Part shown: piece after piece, positions 20,900 to 30,898 of the stretch
Layout: the number at the start of each line of letters is the position of its first letter
Position numbering within the stretch: position 1 is the stretch's first letter
Source of the DNA: Acidobacteriota bacterium
GTDB taxonomy: Bacteria; Acidobacteriota; Terriglobia; Bryobacterales; Bryobacteraceae
NCBI GenBank assembly: GCA_018268715.1
Contig: JAFDVZ010000027.1
Location: forward strand, 1-64,000
Direction: 5' to 3'
DNA: 64,000 nt
Notes under the pieces: generated by a model
Seen by the model: the letters and a program-made list of their open reading frames with translations, nothing else
Told to the model about the DNA's origin: nothing
The model's database searches: none
Position numbers and translations under genes: made by a program

Positions 20900-23800
20900 C
20901 TATGGTAAATCGGGATTGAAAGTGCGCCAGTAGATCTCCTCGCTGGTCAGGAAGAACTGGCGTTCCAACTCCGCCGGCCACAGCGGGCATAGCTTGCGCA
21001 GCCGCGCGAGCGTATCCTCGTCGCCCATGCCGCACAACGCCTCGAGCGCCGTGAACCGCAGATAGGAGACGTCGCGCGGATCGGCCGGCTCAGCCATCGC
21101 GGTCCCGCTCAGGTCTCCCGCCGCCATGCGTTCAAAAGCGTCCAGATAGCGGGCAAACGCCGCGCCATCCGCTTTCGTATAGACGTTGGCGACCGCCTGT
21201 ATAGCGCGGCCCTTCAGGGAAACGCGCCGCCACTCGAACAGGCACCGGTCAAGGAACCCGAGCACGCCCGCGTCGCGCGACTTGATGCGTCCGGCGAGTT
21301 CAGCGATCTGATCGAAGCGATGGCGTCCGGCGGGCAGCGCGTCCGGCCCGTCCTTCACCTGGGCCAGGAACGGCCGCAGGACCTTCTCCTCCACCGAGGG
21401 TGGATCGAGCAGCTTCATCGTGTCCACCAGGCACCAGCCCGTGTCTCGCGGCAGACTCGCGGCGCCGAACGCGTCAACCAGCAGGCCGGCCGCCAGGTCG
21501 GTCCGGATCTGCCCAAGCGCGAAGGCCGCCACCGACGCCTGCAATTCGGTCGGCTCGGTCGCCCCCATCAGCAGCGCGCCGAGTTCCTCCACATGGCCGC
21601 CTTCCCACATCGCGAACGTGGGCGCGATGTCCGGCCGTTTGCCCGCGAGATAGCTCCGCGCCGGTTCGCCCAGGCGCATCAGCGCGAGCGCCGCCGCCAG
21701 CCGAACATTCGAATACTCGTAGGCGTCCGCGCCCATGAAGTCCTTGCGGACTTTGTCCAGGGCGATGCCTGCCAGGTGGGGAATCGCGTCCTCATCCTCC
21801 ATCCCAGCCAGCGCCTCGATGGCGCGGATTCGCAGCGTCGAACGCGGCTCATGGGCGACTTTCGAGCGCCAGATGAGCGCGTCGCAAACCCGCGATTCGG
21901 TGGTCTGGCGGACCCCGGCGGACTCCTGAATGCACCTTGCCGCCAGGAAGATGCGCTCGCCGTCCGATGCCCCGCCTCCGTACAGTATGAGTTCGATCAG
22001 CCGGCTGGCGTCATCCTCTTCGAGCAGGCCGCACAGCATGATCAGCGTCTCGTCCCACCAGCGCAGCCGCGTCAGGCGTCCCAGCGAAGCAGTTATGTCG
22101 TCCAGTTGCGCCTCGCGCGCCGCCTTCGGCATGGCTTCGAGCGCCGCCGCCGCACAGTAGTCCTGAATCGCCGGATAGGCGAACCGCATGGAGTCGCCTC
22201 TCACCGGGGACAGCAGCCTCTGCTCGCACAGTTGCGCGAACAGGTCTTCCGTCGAAAATCCGCGATGGCCGCGGACCTGCTCCACGATGGCGAAGGCGTC
22301 GGATATCGGCAGCGACGCGCGGCGTTCAAACGCCATTCGCCAGGCGATCGCTTTCAGGGCCTCCAACGCGCGGGCCTGCATGCCGCGGTCGGCGTCGACG
22401 CGCGCCAACTGCTCCTCCACCAGTCCCTTCATCGCCGCGGCGCGCGATTCGGGCAGGATGCCTATCCGCGCCCGTTCGAGCAGCCGCACCAGCAGCCACG
22501 GCTGCCGGGCCAGATCGAACAACTTCTTATCCTCGAGCGCTTTCTTCAGGTTCGCGGCGGGGCGTTCCGCCAGCGCGTCCAGGTACTGTTCGGCGCGCGC
22601 CTGGGCGATCGGCTTGATGACGTGGATCTCACTCACCACGCCGGGCGCTCTCTTTACGAAGTCTGCCGCGTTGCGGAAGTCTGTCGCGATCACGTACTGG
22701 TTCGACGGATAAGTACGGGCGAAGTCGATGATGCAGTCGTAGGCCTCGCGGCGCTGGCGGTCGCCTAACTCGTCGTCATTGTCGATCAGCAGCCGGATGG
22801 TCAGTGGGGAATCCTCCGGCAGCATTTCGACGAAACACTCGCGAGTCATCCCGGTCCAGTGTTTGGCCAGACACTGAGTCAGGAACTCGATGAACCCGTC
22901 GCCCGGGGTGCGAGCCGCCGAGTCGGCCGCTGAAAGATCGACATAGACGGGAATCACGCGGTCGTCGCTGCCGATCGACGCGCTCGCCGTCGCCTGCGCC
23001 AGCCGCATCAGGTGAGTTGTTTTGGCGGTGCCCTGGCTGCCCGTCACCACCACGAAGCCGGGCTTCGATTGGCCCTTGTTGGTGAAGGCCGTGAAGGTCG
23101 CGACCATGCGGTCCACGGCCGGTTCGCCGGTTAACGCCAGCCGCTCGAGATCGGCCTGCGTGGGTTCGCCGGACGTCACCACGACATCGATGGGCAGCCT
23201 GGGCTTCTCCATGACTGCTCCCGCCGTCTTTACGATCTGGCGCAGGGCGCTCAGCGCCGGATCCGGGGCAAGCAGAGCGCCGTCCTTCAGCCGCATGAAC
23301 AGGGCCGGGATGGAGAAATCGGACCGGCGGCTCGAATACAGATAAGAACGCGCGGTATTCGCCGCCAGGTCCACGGAGCCGTCGTCGAGCAGTTGCGCGT
23401 AGAACCGCCGTGTCAACTCGGGCGAGTCGTCCATGGACAGGAATGTCTGCATCGCGAACACCGCCGGAACTCCGGCCTGCACCAATTTGCCGGCCAGACC
23501 CGCAAACGGCTGCACGCCCCCGCGCCGCGCGCTTTCGCACGCCATCAGCACCATCAGGTAGGGCTTCCGCGCGGCGCCGGCAAGACGGGGCGCGATCTCG
23601 GTATCGAGCGTGAGCGCCAGCGATCCGTCTTCCTTCTCGAGATACAGCGCCGCCGTCCCGCCGCCGGCGTCCGACCGGAACGCGCCGTGACCCAGAAAGT
23701 GGATCACGTGCGCCGTCTCGGTCTGTTTCATCAGCGCGGCCAGCGTCAGCGGCCCATCGACGAGCGAATACCCGTCGGCGATCAGGCGCGTTCGCATCTG

Positions 23801-24409
23801 CTCCGGCAACCCCGTTCGGCCCGGCGCGATGGTCACAGAAAGGCCGTAGTTCTGCCGCAGGGCGCCGACAGTGCGGCTCAGGTTATCCACTTCCGACGGA
23901 ATATCGATGGGCACGAACGCGTCGGGCAGGTTGGAGGGATTCGACATGCATACGGCAATCCGGAGCGCCCGCACGGAAAGCGGCTCGGCGGATTCGTCCT
24001 CAAGTCCGGCGAAGCGCGAGAACGGCGTCAGCGTGGCGATCGACGCCGGCGCGGGGCGGCCATCGTAGGCGACGGTCATGCGCTCCCATCGAACCGCGTG
24101 TAAGGGCGCCACCTCCGTGTCGATTTGAAGCCGGATCCGGCATCGGCCCTCGTTGCGCGCCTTCGCCTTCTCGAACGCGCGGTCGCAGGCGCGCTGGATG
24201 GGCGCGGTGAACAGCGCTTTTCGCAGAATCTCGCCGTAGGCCAGGTTGTCGGAGTCGGCGGCGAGCAACTGGTCCTGGTCTAACTCAAGAGAGCCGCCGT
24301 AGAACAGACTGTCATGATCGATCACCGCCTCCACGGACGGCGCCGTGGCGTTAGGCCGTGGAGCGCTGATGCGAATGAGTAAGTCCGTGTAGGCGGCGTC
24401 GCCGGGCAT
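20900..24409 (-). CDS. CHAT-type cysteine peptidase fused to a NACHT-like NTPase and HEAT repeats
   Basis: A 1169-residue three-part protein. Residues about 145-375 form a CHAT (caspase-like) peptidase with the catalytic His in HFLGHG (His241) and Cys in MACESA (Cys291). Residues about 430-650 form a STAND/NACHT-like NTPase: Walker A GSQGTAKTT (457-465) and Walker B with the acidic tail LLIDNDDE (540-547), close to the NACHT pattern DGxDE. The rest, about 800-1169, is helical HEAT-like repeat, probably the sensor. This plan fits ligand-triggered signalling or immune proteases, in which the repeats sense and the NTPase releases the peptidase. The ATG at 24409 is chosen because upstream codons overlap the M14 gene in another frame. 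The trigger and target are unknown. Confidence 0.85.
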   Translation of the reverse strand: MPGDAAYTDLLIRISAPRPNATAPSVEAVIDHDSLFYGGSLELDQDQLLAADSDNLAYGEILRKALFTAPIQRACDRAFEKAKARNEGRCRIRLQIDTEVAPLHAVRWERMTVAYDGRPAPASIATLTPFSRFAGLEDESAEPLSVRALRIAVCMSNPSNLPDAFVPIDIPSEVDNLSRTVGALRQNYGLSVTIAPGRTGLPEQMRTRLIADGYSLVDGPLTLAALMKQTETAHVIHFLGHGAFRSDAGGGTAALYLEKEDGSLALTLDTEIAPRLAGAARKPYLMVLMACESARRGGVQPFAGLAGKLVQAGVPAVFAMQTFLSMDDSPELTRRFYAQLLDDGSVDLAANTARSYLYSSRRSDFSIPALFMRLKDGALLAPDPALSALRQIVKTAGAVMEKPRLPIDVVVTSGEPTQADLERLALTGEPAVDRMVATFTAFTNKGQSKPGFVVVTGSQGTAKTTHLMRLAQATASASIGSDDRVIPVYVDLSAADSAARTPGDGFIEFLTQCLAKHWTGMTRECFVEMLPEDSPLTIRLLIDNDDELGDRQRREAYDCIIDFARTYPSNQYVIATDFRNAADFVKRAPGVVSEIHVIKPIAQARAEQYLDALAERPAANLKKALEDKKLFDLARQPWLLVRLLERARIGILPESRAAAMKGLVEEQLARVDADRGMQARALEALKAIAWRMAFERRASLPISDAFAIVEQVRGHRGFSTEDLFAQLCEQRLLSPVRGDSMRFAYPAIQDYCAAAALEAMPKAAREAQLDDITASLGRLTRLRWWDETLIMLCGLLEEDDASRLIELILYGGGASDGERIFLAARCIQESAGVRQTTESRVCDALIWRSKVAHEPRSTLRIRAIEALAGMEDEDAIPHLAGIALDKVRKDFMGADAYEYSNVRLAAALALMRLGEPARSYLAGKRPDIAPTFAMWEGGHVEELGALLMGATEPTELQASVAAFALGQIRTDLAAGLLVDAFGAASLPRDTGWCLVDTMKLLDPPSVEEKVLRPFLAQVKDGPDALPAGRHRFDQIAELAGRIKSRDAGVLGFLDRCLFEWRRVSLKGRAIQAVANVYTKADGAAFARYLDAFERMAAGDLSGTAMAEPADPRDVSYLRFTALEALCGMGDEDTLARLRKLCPLWPAELERQFFLTSEEIYWRTFNPDLP

Positions 24410-24455
24410 GCTCTGTAGCGTATCGCAGTCGTCCGGCGCGCCGCCCGAAAGCAGG

Positions 24456-26858
24456 TCAGTACTTGCCCAACAGGAACGAGTTAAACAGCAGCTTGAACGT
24501 CTGGTAACTCTGCGCCCGGTATTGGGGACGCATGCCGAACAGCACCACGTGACCCTTACCCACGGGGATGTCCACCACCGCCGCCTTGCCCGCCAGGTAT
24601 TTTTCCCCCAGCAGCCAACCCGACGCCAGGATGCCCTGTTCGGGATAACGGGCCACCACGGTCCCGGCGCCTTCCGGCACATCCCACGCCGGACTGCCTT
24701 CCGACCATACATGGATCGATTCCGGCAAACCCAGCGCCAACTCGTGCCTGGTGTCGAGCTTACAGTTGAGAATCGAACCCGGCGAATAGAACTCCCGGTT
24801 CGAAAGCCCCTTCACGACGTTCTTCACCTTGAGTCCCAGCGCGTCGATGGCGTAATCGGTGGCGTGGTTGAAGAACACCAGCGTGGCGCCGCGTTCGAGA
24901 TATTCCTTCAACTGATCGCCCTTGCCCAATCCGCCGCGATAGGCCGGGGGCATCGAGTCGCCCTGGTAACCTTCCGCGATGGTTCGCGGCGATTGGTCGG
25001 GGAAGATGATGACGCGTGCCGAACCCGTGCGGTTCTCGTTGATATCGCCGAAGTCCATCGAGCCGAAGGCGAAGCCGAACTTCTCAAGCAGCCAGCGAGT
25101 CCAGCCTTCATCCATGCTGGGAACCGAACTCTTGAATATCGAGATATTCGGCCGCGTCAGCAGTTTCATCTGCTTGCCTTCCGGCGGCTGCACATAGAAG
25201 TCGCCCGTCGAGGTATCGCGAAACACGCCCGGGCTGTTACCCCACAAGGCCGGCAGCACACGCCAGATGTCGGTGTCGGTGGACGGCATCACGCCCGACG
25301 CCCGTTGCTTGTCGGGGACGAAGGGGAACACGCTGGCCCGCTCGAGTTTCGCCGTGAACGGCGTAGTTATGACATCCACCTTGACGCCCATCAACATCGG
25401 CAGCGTCTGGGCGGTAACGTCGTAGGGTTGTTTGGGCGGTCCGCCCGGATACTGGCGCAGGTCGGGATAGTCCTGCTTTTCGAGCAGCGTCTTGGCCCAA
25501 CTGCTGTAGGGCTGCTGGGCGCGGATGACGTAGGAGCCCTTGCCATACTGTTTGCCGCCGGCTTCAAACGCCTCGGAGGCCTTCTCGATTTCCACCTGTC
25601 CGAAGTCCAGCGTGGCGAGCATCTGCGTCGACGCTCCCATGTCGTTCTGCTCGAACGGAATCACCCACGCGTAGGGCGACATTCGCGCCACCGCTCGGCG
25701 GCCCACTTCGTAGAAGTTGCGCAGCAGGTCTTCCCGGCGCATGGCCGCCTGGTACAGGCACGATTCAAAGGCCACTTCCTGGTCGTCGATGATGTCGCGA
25801 AGCGTCCACTTGCCGCCCAACCAGGGTTCGAGATGGTTCCACGAGCGCTCCCGCGGATTGTAGCCGAGAGCTCGCGTCTGGATCTGGGACGGCTTCACTT
25901 CGATGGGCGTCGCCAAGTTCGCGCTGGCCGATTCGCTCAACAGCCGCAGGCCGCCATGATAGGCCTGGTAATGACGCGACGGGTTCCAGAAATCGTAGAT
26001 CGCATTGATGGCCACGCCCTTGCGGCCCGACGCCGTCAGGTCCGTCGCCATGCCCGCGCCGAAGGAGTTGCACTCCTGCGCGATGATCGGGTCGATGTTC
26101 GGATCGATGGGATCGAGCCACGGCGGGAAGAAGATGCGCGAGGCGTAGGCGCCCTGCTGGTGCACGTCGTAGACGATCTGCGGATGCCACACATTGTGCA
26201 ACTGCTTCACCACGTTCTGCGTTTCCGCCTGCGAGAAGATATACCAGTCGCGGTTGTTATCGTGTCCGATGTATTTCTGGTATAACTCCGGCGGCGCCGT
26301 TCCCTCCCACTGGCTGCCCAGCGTATAGCGGTACCACTTGGTGACGATATCCACGCCGTCCGGATTCAATGAGGGGACCAGGATGAAGATCGTGTTATCC
26401 AGAATGGCCCGGAATTTCGGCTTGTCTTCGGTCAGCAGCCTGTAGGCGAACTCCACCGCCGTGTGCGTGCTTGCCACCTCGGTGGCGTGAATCGAGCACG
26501 TGATCATCACCACGGCCTTGCCGTTGGCCACGAACTCCTGCGCCTGTTGGAGCGTGGTCTTGCGCGGGTCGGCCAGACGCTGCTGAATTTCGCGATACTT
26601 GTCCAGGTTCTTGATGGTGGCCGCCGAGGAGATGAACGCAGCGATCATGGGGCGTCCTTCGCTGCTCTTGCCGATCTCCTTCACCACGATCCTGTCGCTC
26701 GCCTTGGGAAGGGCGTTGAAGTAACTCACCACCTTCTCCCAGTCGAGCAGTTTCCGGTCCGCGCCGATCGGGTGGCCGAAGTGGGCGGCCGGCGCCGGCA
26801 CGGCGGGATACGCGGCCGGAAGCATCAAGAGCCCGGCCAGAATAAGACGTCCTAGCAT
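24456..26858 (-). CDS. Secreted M14-family zinc carboxypeptidase
   Basis: An 800-residue exported metallopeptidase. After a signal peptide (MLGRLILAGLLMLPAAYPAV) comes the M14 domain with zinc ligands His124 and Glu127 (SIHATE) and His233 (YDVHQQG). The NPDG (165-168) and NNRDW (201-205) segments are typical of the family. The C-terminal 300 residues look like the class I glutamine-amidotransferase-like domain often attached to such bacterial M14 proteins. The ATG at 26858 overlaps the stop of the preceding isomerase gene (ATGCTAG). The CHAT-NACHT gene starts 46 bases downstream. Confidence 0.92.
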   Translation of the reverse strand: MLGRLILAGLLMLPAAYPAVPAPAAHFGHPIGADRKLLDWEKVVSYFNALPKASDRIVVKEIGKSSEGRPMIAAFISSAATIKNLDKYREIQQRLADPRKTTLQQAQEFVANGKAVVMITCSIHATEVASTHTAVEFAYRLLTEDKPKFRAILDNTIFILVPSLNPDGVDIVTKWYRYTLGSQWEGTAPPELYQKYIGHDNNRDWYIFSQAETQNVVKQLHNVWHPQIVYDVHQQGAYASRIFFPPWLDPIDPNIDPIIAQECNSFGAGMATDLTASGRKGVAINAIYDFWNPSRHYQAYHGGLRLLSESASANLATPIEVKPSQIQTRALGYNPRERSWNHLEPWLGGKWTLRDIIDDQEVAFESCLYQAAMRREDLLRNFYEVGRRAVARMSPYAWVIPFEQNDMGASTQMLATLDFGQVEIEKASEAFEAGGKQYGKGSYVIRAQQPYSSWAKTLLEKQDYPDLRQYPGGPPKQPYDVTAQTLPMLMGVKVDVITTPFTAKLERASVFPFVPDKQRASGVMPSTDTDIWRVLPALWGNSPGVFRDTSTGDFYVQPPEGKQMKLLTRPNISIFKSSVPSMDEGWTRWLLEKFGFAFGSMDFGDINENRTGSARVIIFPDQSPRTIAEGYQGDSMPPAYRGGLGKGDQLKEYLERGATLVFFNHATDYAIDALGLKVKNVVKGLSNREFYSPGSILNCKLDTRHELALGLPESIHVWSEGSPAWDVPEGAGTVVARYPEQGILASGWLLGEKYLAGKAAVVDIPVGKGHVVLFGMRPQYRAQSYQTFKLLFNSFLLGKY

Positions 26859-27613
26859 TCGCGATTTAACTCCATCCAAAGAGCTCTGTAATAGCGCAGG
26901 AAGCGCTCCGGTTCGGGGCTGGCGGCCGCCTCGCACAACGTGTAACGGTCATAGCCGCTCTTGCGCAGCAACGCAAACAGCTCCCGGTACGGGTATCCGC
27001 TGGTCAACTCATTGATGTGGCAGTTTCGGATCCACGGGCGCAGTAGTTCGAAGCTCTGCCGCACGCCGCCGTCGGCCACGTCGGTGGGATTGGAGTTCCA
27101 GCACAGACCCACGTTCTTATGACGCGCGGCGCGCATAATCGTCGCGGCCATCGGCGGATTCTGCGTGTCCCGCCCGTGGACCTCCATCCAGATCTCGACG
27201 CCCTTGCGGCTGCCTTCCTCTCCCAGTTCGGCCAGATGCGCGCCGATGGTGCGCGCCGTGGTTTCCGGCGCCACACCGGCCGGCAGACCGTTGGGCCGCA
27301 CCTTGATCGCCAGCGCGCCGGTGTCGTGCGCCAGGTCGATAAACTGCTTCGCGGTGGCTACGTTCGCCGCGCGCACGGCCGGGTCGGGTGATTGAAATTC
27401 GCAGGTGGTTCCGAAGCTCAACAAGCGCACGCGGCTGGCGCGGAACTTCTGCCCGATGGCTTCCCGCTCCGCCGCGCCGAGCGCGGGCTCGACGCCATGC
27501 TTGTGACCGGTGCGCAACTCCACCGCTTCGTATCCGCACTCGCTGAGCGTGCGGATGATGCGGTCCACGTCGAAATCCTTGAGGACGTTGTAGGTGACGG
27601 CTCCGAGGCGCAT
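26852..27613 (-). CDS. Sugar phosphate isomerase/epimerase-type TIM barrel protein
   Basis: A 253-residue protein of the xylose-isomerase-like TIM barrel family (AP endonuclease 2 fold). Candidate metal ligands lie in MEVHGRD, in the NSNPTD segment, in CHINEL and in the C-terminal CEAAA. It lies 39 bases after the GH39 gene and overlaps the M14 gene by seven bases, so it belongs to the GH51-GH39 run and may process a sugar released there. The precise reaction cannot be told from sequence. Confidence 0.88.
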   Translation of the reverse strand: MRLGAVTYNVLKDFDVDRIIRTLSECGYEAVELRTGHKHGVEPALGAAEREAIGQKFRASRVRLLSFGTTCEFQSPDPAVRAANVATAKQFIDLAHDTGALAIKVRPNGLPAGVAPETTARTIGAHLAELGEEGSRKGVEIWMEVHGRDTQNPPMAATIMRAARHKNVGLCWNSNPTDVADGGVRQSFELLRPWIRNCHINELTSGYPYRELFALLRKSGYDRYTLCEAAASPEPERFLRYYRALWMELNREC

Positions 27614-27652
27614 GATTGCTTGGTAAGCCGCTATTGTCTCACGTAGCGCCCG

Positions 27653-29287
27653 TCACCAGCTCACGCTGACCAGCGAAACCGCCTGTTGGGGCAGCGTGTA
27701 GTCGATCGCCGCCGTCCCGGCCCGCACGTCGATCCACTTTGGGGACTCGAGCAGTTCGAGCTGGCCCGCGGCCTCGAGCTGGCGCCGCTGTTCGGGCGAG
27801 GGCTGCCGTGGCGAGCCCATCCTCTTCCACGCCGTATAGGCGTTGCTGTGCGTGTCGTCGATGCGGTAGTGCGTCGCCAGCGCTCGGGTGACGTCGAGCG
27901 GCAACCCGGTCATGCTCAGCCGCACTCGCGACGCCGGACCGCCTCGCTCATCGTCGCGGTAGTTCCAGTTCAACACGGCGATCTGCCGCAGGGATCGCGT
28001 CGCCAGCGCTCCGATATCCGGAGAGTCCGGCACGCCTCCGGCCAGCATCCTGTCCAGTGGAACCGCCGCCGGACTCACCGCCTGGATGCGTTCGCGTTGC
28101 AGCAATCCCGCCATGCGGAACAGGTTCAGCACCGGCTTGTCGACGCCATTTGTAGCCAGCGTGCGAAAACCGTCGAAGTACGGCTGATTCTCGAACTCGA
28201 AGGCCCATGTCAGCAGCCCCTCCAGGTTCGCCTGGCGCCGGTCGGCCAGTTCGATCATGCGCGACATCGCGGCGGCCGTGTAGGCCGGATACAGCGTCCC
28301 GTTGCGGTAGGCGTTTTGCGGAAAGGCGCGCGCCGAGCAGGCGGCGCAACCTTCAGGGTCCGATTCGCTGAGGATGATCGGCAGTCTCCGGTACTGAGGG
28401 AATTTCGAGATGATCTCAAAACCCATGTCTACGTCCCGCAGGTTCTTCGCGATTCCCATCCGCACGTGGCCGTCGATCACCTTGGGCGCACCCTTGGCGT
28501 GGTAGCTGATGAAATCGAGCGGTGTGCCGGTTTTCGCGCAATGGTCGAGGAACTGTTCGAGATACGCCGCCGCCTTCGCATTCGCCGGTCCGGTCGTCGC
28601 CGGACCGCCCACCCGCGCGGAGGGCAGCGTCTTCTTCACGGCCGCCGCCGTCACGTCGTAGAGCTTGTTATATTCCTCCGGCGTGCCGCGCCAATAGGAG
28701 ATGTCGGGTTCGTTCCATAGCTCCCAATACCAGGTGGACGCCTCCTGCCGCCCATACCGGTCGACGGCGTGTTGCACGAAGGCGCGGATCAGTTCGGACC
28801 ACTTCGAGTAGTCCTTGGGCGGATAGGCCCAGCCGGTTCCGCCCGGCTCCTTGGGCCACTCGCGCACGTAGGGTTGGGGGTGCGCCGACAGCGCCTCCGG
28901 CATGAATCCGATTTCGACGAAGGGTTTGGCCTTGGCCTGCACGTAGGTGTCGAAGATGCGGTCGACGATGGTCCAGTCGTATACCGGCTTTCCGTTCGCG
29001 TCTTCTGTGTAGGCGTTGGTGGATCCCCACTTCAGCGCCGCCGCGCCGTCGCCGGTGCACAGCAGGTGATGCGCGCGGATGTGCACCGGCGCGGGACTGA
29101 GGGCCGCCAGTTCGCCCACCAGCTTGCGGCCGTTATCGGTGTAAGTGTAGTTCGGCTCGTCGTAGCCGAAATAGGAATAGATCGGCTTGAACAGTCCCAG
29201 CCGCGCCGATGCGTCCACCTGGATGACCACCGGATCCTGCGCGAACGCCGCCGCGGCAAGCAGGCTCAGTAAGACGGTCGGTCGCAT
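27653..29287 (-). CDS. Secreted GH39-type glycoside hydrolase (beta-xylosidase-like)
   Basis: A 544-residue exported enzyme: signal peptide residues 1-17 (MRPTVLLSLLAAAAFAQ), then a clan GH-A TIM barrel. The acid/base glutamate is in ELWNEPDISYW (Glu193) and the likely nucleophile in IILSESDPEG (Glu308). Overall layout fits GH39, which contains beta-xylosidases and alpha-L-iduronidases. A beta-sandwich-like tail follows from about residue 400. It is seven bases downstream of the GH51 gene, which supports a joint role in arabinoxylan or a related hemicellulose. Confidence 0.88.
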   Translation of the reverse strand: MRPTVLLSLLAAAAFAQDPVVIQVDASARLGLFKPIYSYFGYDEPNYTYTDNGRKLVGELAALSPAPVHIRAHHLLCTGDGAAALKWGSTNAYTEDANGKPVYDWTIVDRIFDTYVQAKAKPFVEIGFMPEALSAHPQPYVREWPKEPGGTGWAYPPKDYSKWSELIRAFVQHAVDRYGRQEASTWYWELWNEPDISYWRGTPEEYNKLYDVTAAAVKKTLPSARVGGPATTGPANAKAAAYLEQFLDHCAKTGTPLDFISYHAKGAPKVIDGHVRMGIAKNLRDVDMGFEIISKFPQYRRLPIILSESDPEGCAACSARAFPQNAYRNGTLYPAYTAAAMSRMIELADRRQANLEGLLTWAFEFENQPYFDGFRTLATNGVDKPVLNLFRMAGLLQRERIQAVSPAAVPLDRMLAGGVPDSPDIGALATRSLRQIAVLNWNYRDDERGGPASRVRLSMTGLPLDVTRALATHYRIDDTHSNAYTAWKRMGSPRQPSPEQRRQLEAAGQLELLESPKWIDVRAGTAAIDYTLPQQAVSLVSVSW

Positions 29288-29294
29288 GGCCCGT

Positions 29295-30842
29295 CTAACT
29301 CACTTTCGCCCGCAGAATGGTCAGCGAGTGTTTCGGGAACGTGTAATTCAGTTTGTTTCCGGATCCCACGATGGTTTTTGTCGAAGGCCGCACCTTCTTG
29401 TCAGCCCCGAACGTGTGGGTGGCTTTGAGGTCGGGATAATCCATCTGCCATACGTCGATGCTGGCCCCCAGCGTGCCGGTGATGTTTTCGATCCTGGCTG
29501 CGATGTCCAGTTTCTCGCTCTTGTTCAGCACGTTGACGTACAGGTAGCCGCCTTTCTTGTCGAGCGTGACGGAACTGTCCAGGTAGGGGATCGGCTCGCG
29601 CGCGCCCACACGGTAGGTGGGCGAAACGATCAGCGCGTCGATGGCGACGTTGCCCCGCTGCTTGGCGTATTCGGCCAACGGGAAGTAGATGGGCTGCAGG
29701 AAAAGGCCCTTTTCGTTGGTGAAAATCGGCGCGATCACATTGACGACCTGCGCCAGGTTGGCCATCTTGACAACATTCGCGTGGCGGATGAACGAGTTCA
29801 GAAACATCCCCATGGCCAGCGCGTCCTCGAAGTTATAAATCTCCTCAAGCCGCGTCTTGCCCGTTTCGAATTCGCTCTCGCCTCGCGCGCGATACCACAC
29901 GTTCCACTCGTCGTAGGCGATGTAGATCGGCCTGGGCCGCTCCATGCTGGCCTGCGCCGCCCTGATCAGTCCTTCCACCACCGCGATGCGCTGATCGATG
30001 TCCTGCGAAGCCGCCAGAAATTGCTCCAGGTTGTTCTTGCTGTTTCCGATGTAGGTGTGCAGGGAGATGTAGTCGATCTCGCTCTTCAGACCTTCAAGCA
30101 CCGTCTGGTTCCACTGGATCCAATTCGATCCCGGCCGGAAGTTACTGGACCCGCTGGCGATCAGCTTGATCGAGTCATCCGCCCGCCGCATGGCCTTGGC
30201 GGCCTCCAGCGCGAACTTGACGTAATCCTCGGCTGACTTATGTCCCAACTGCCAGGGGCCGTCGATCTCATTACCAAGGCCCCAGTACTTCACTTTGTAG
30301 GGCTCCTGGCGCCCGTTCTTGCGACGCTGTTGGGCCCAGTAGGTGTCGCGCGATTCGTTCGTGTACTCCACCCACTGTCGCGCCTCCTCCACCGTGCCCA
30401 GTCCCGCGTTGATGCAGACGTATGGGGTCACACCCACGCGTTCGCAGTACTTCAGAAACTCGTCGGTGCCGAACTGATTCGGCTCCAGGGAGCCCCACGC
30501 GCCCTCGGGCCGGACTGGACGGTCCTTCTTGGGGCCGATGCCGTCCTTCCAGTTGTAGCCCGACGCGAAGTTGCCGCCCGGCCACCGCAGCATGGTGACG
30601 CCCAGGCCATGGATGGCCTCCATGACGTCTTTCCGATAACCCTCCGCATCCGCCAGGGGACTGCCGGGTTCGTACAGTCCGCCGTAGATGCAGCGGCCCA
30701 GGTGCTCGGCGAAGTTGCCAAAAATCAGCGGATCCACCTCGCCGATGGTGCGGTCCGTGTCGATCTTGATATGGGCCTGTTGGGCCGGCGCAAGGGCGGC
30801 GGCCATGCAAACGAGGATGCCGGAGACGAGTGTTTTGCGCAT
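29295..30842 (-). CDS. Secreted GH51 alpha-L-arabinofuranosidase
   Basis: A 515-residue exported enzyme with signal peptide [20 protein letters not shown]. The clan GH-A barrel holds the acid/base glutamate in [12 protein letters not shown] (Glu192) and the nucleophile in [11 protein letters not shown] (Glu312). [19 protein letters not shown] is the characteristic GH51 stretch. The C-terminal beta-sandwich is present. It would remove arabinose side chains from arabinan or arabinoxylan. I start at the ATG at 30842; an upstream in-frame ATG overlaps the promoter. It heads a six-gene minus-strand run. Confidence 0.93.
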   Translation of the reverse strand: MRKTLVSGILVCMAAALAPAQQAHIKIDTDRTIGEVDPLIFGNFAEHLGRCIYGGLYEPGSPLADAEGYRKDVMEAIHGLGVTMLRWPGGNFASGYNWKDGIGPKKDRPVRPEGAWGSLEPNQFGTDEFLKYCERVGVTPYVCINAGLGTVEEARQWVEYTNESRDTYWAQQRRKNGRQEPYKVKYWGLGNEIDGPWQLGHKSAEDYVKFALEAAKAMRRADDSIKLIASGSSNFRPGSNWIQWNQTVLEGLKSEIDYISLHTYIGNSKNNLEQFLAASQDIDQRIAVVEGLIRAAQASMERPRPIYIAYDEWNVWYRARGESEFETGKTRLEEIYNFEDALAMGMFLNSFIRHANVVKMANLAQVVNVIAPIFTNEKGLFLQPIYFPLAEYAKQRGNVAIDALIVSPTYRVGAREPIPYLDSSVTLDKKGGYLYVNVLNKSEKLDIAARIENITGTLGASIDVWQMDYPDLKATHTFGADKKVRPSTKTIVGSGNKLNYTFPKHSLTILRAKVS

Positions 30843-30846
30843 GTCC

Positions 30847-30858
30847 TGAATGCATTCA
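30847..30858. promoter_or_regulatory. 12-bp palindrome TGAATGCATTCA at the GH51 transcription start
   Basis: A perfect palindrome in the 56-base divergent gap between GH51 and ligD. It begins one base downstream of the predicted GH51 -10 element and covers the predicted start site, the classic place for a repressor operator. Confidence 0.45.
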
Positions 30859-30887
30859 AGACTATCGCAGATGCCCTCCGCTGACAA
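30859..30887 (-). promoter_or_regulatory. Promoter for the GH51-GH39 run
   Basis: On the minus strand TTGTCA (30882-30887) and TAGTCT (30859-30864) are separated by 17 bases. The predicted start near 30852 leaves only about ten leader bases before the ATG. Confidence 0.5.
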
Positions 30888-30898
30888 CGCCCGCTACA

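Noticed and set aside
24410-24712. N-terminal extension of the CHAT-NACHT protein
   Set aside because: The extra 101 residues are Arg/Trp/Cys-rich and mostly overlap the M14 coding sequence in another frame; the ATG at 24409 gives a normal start.
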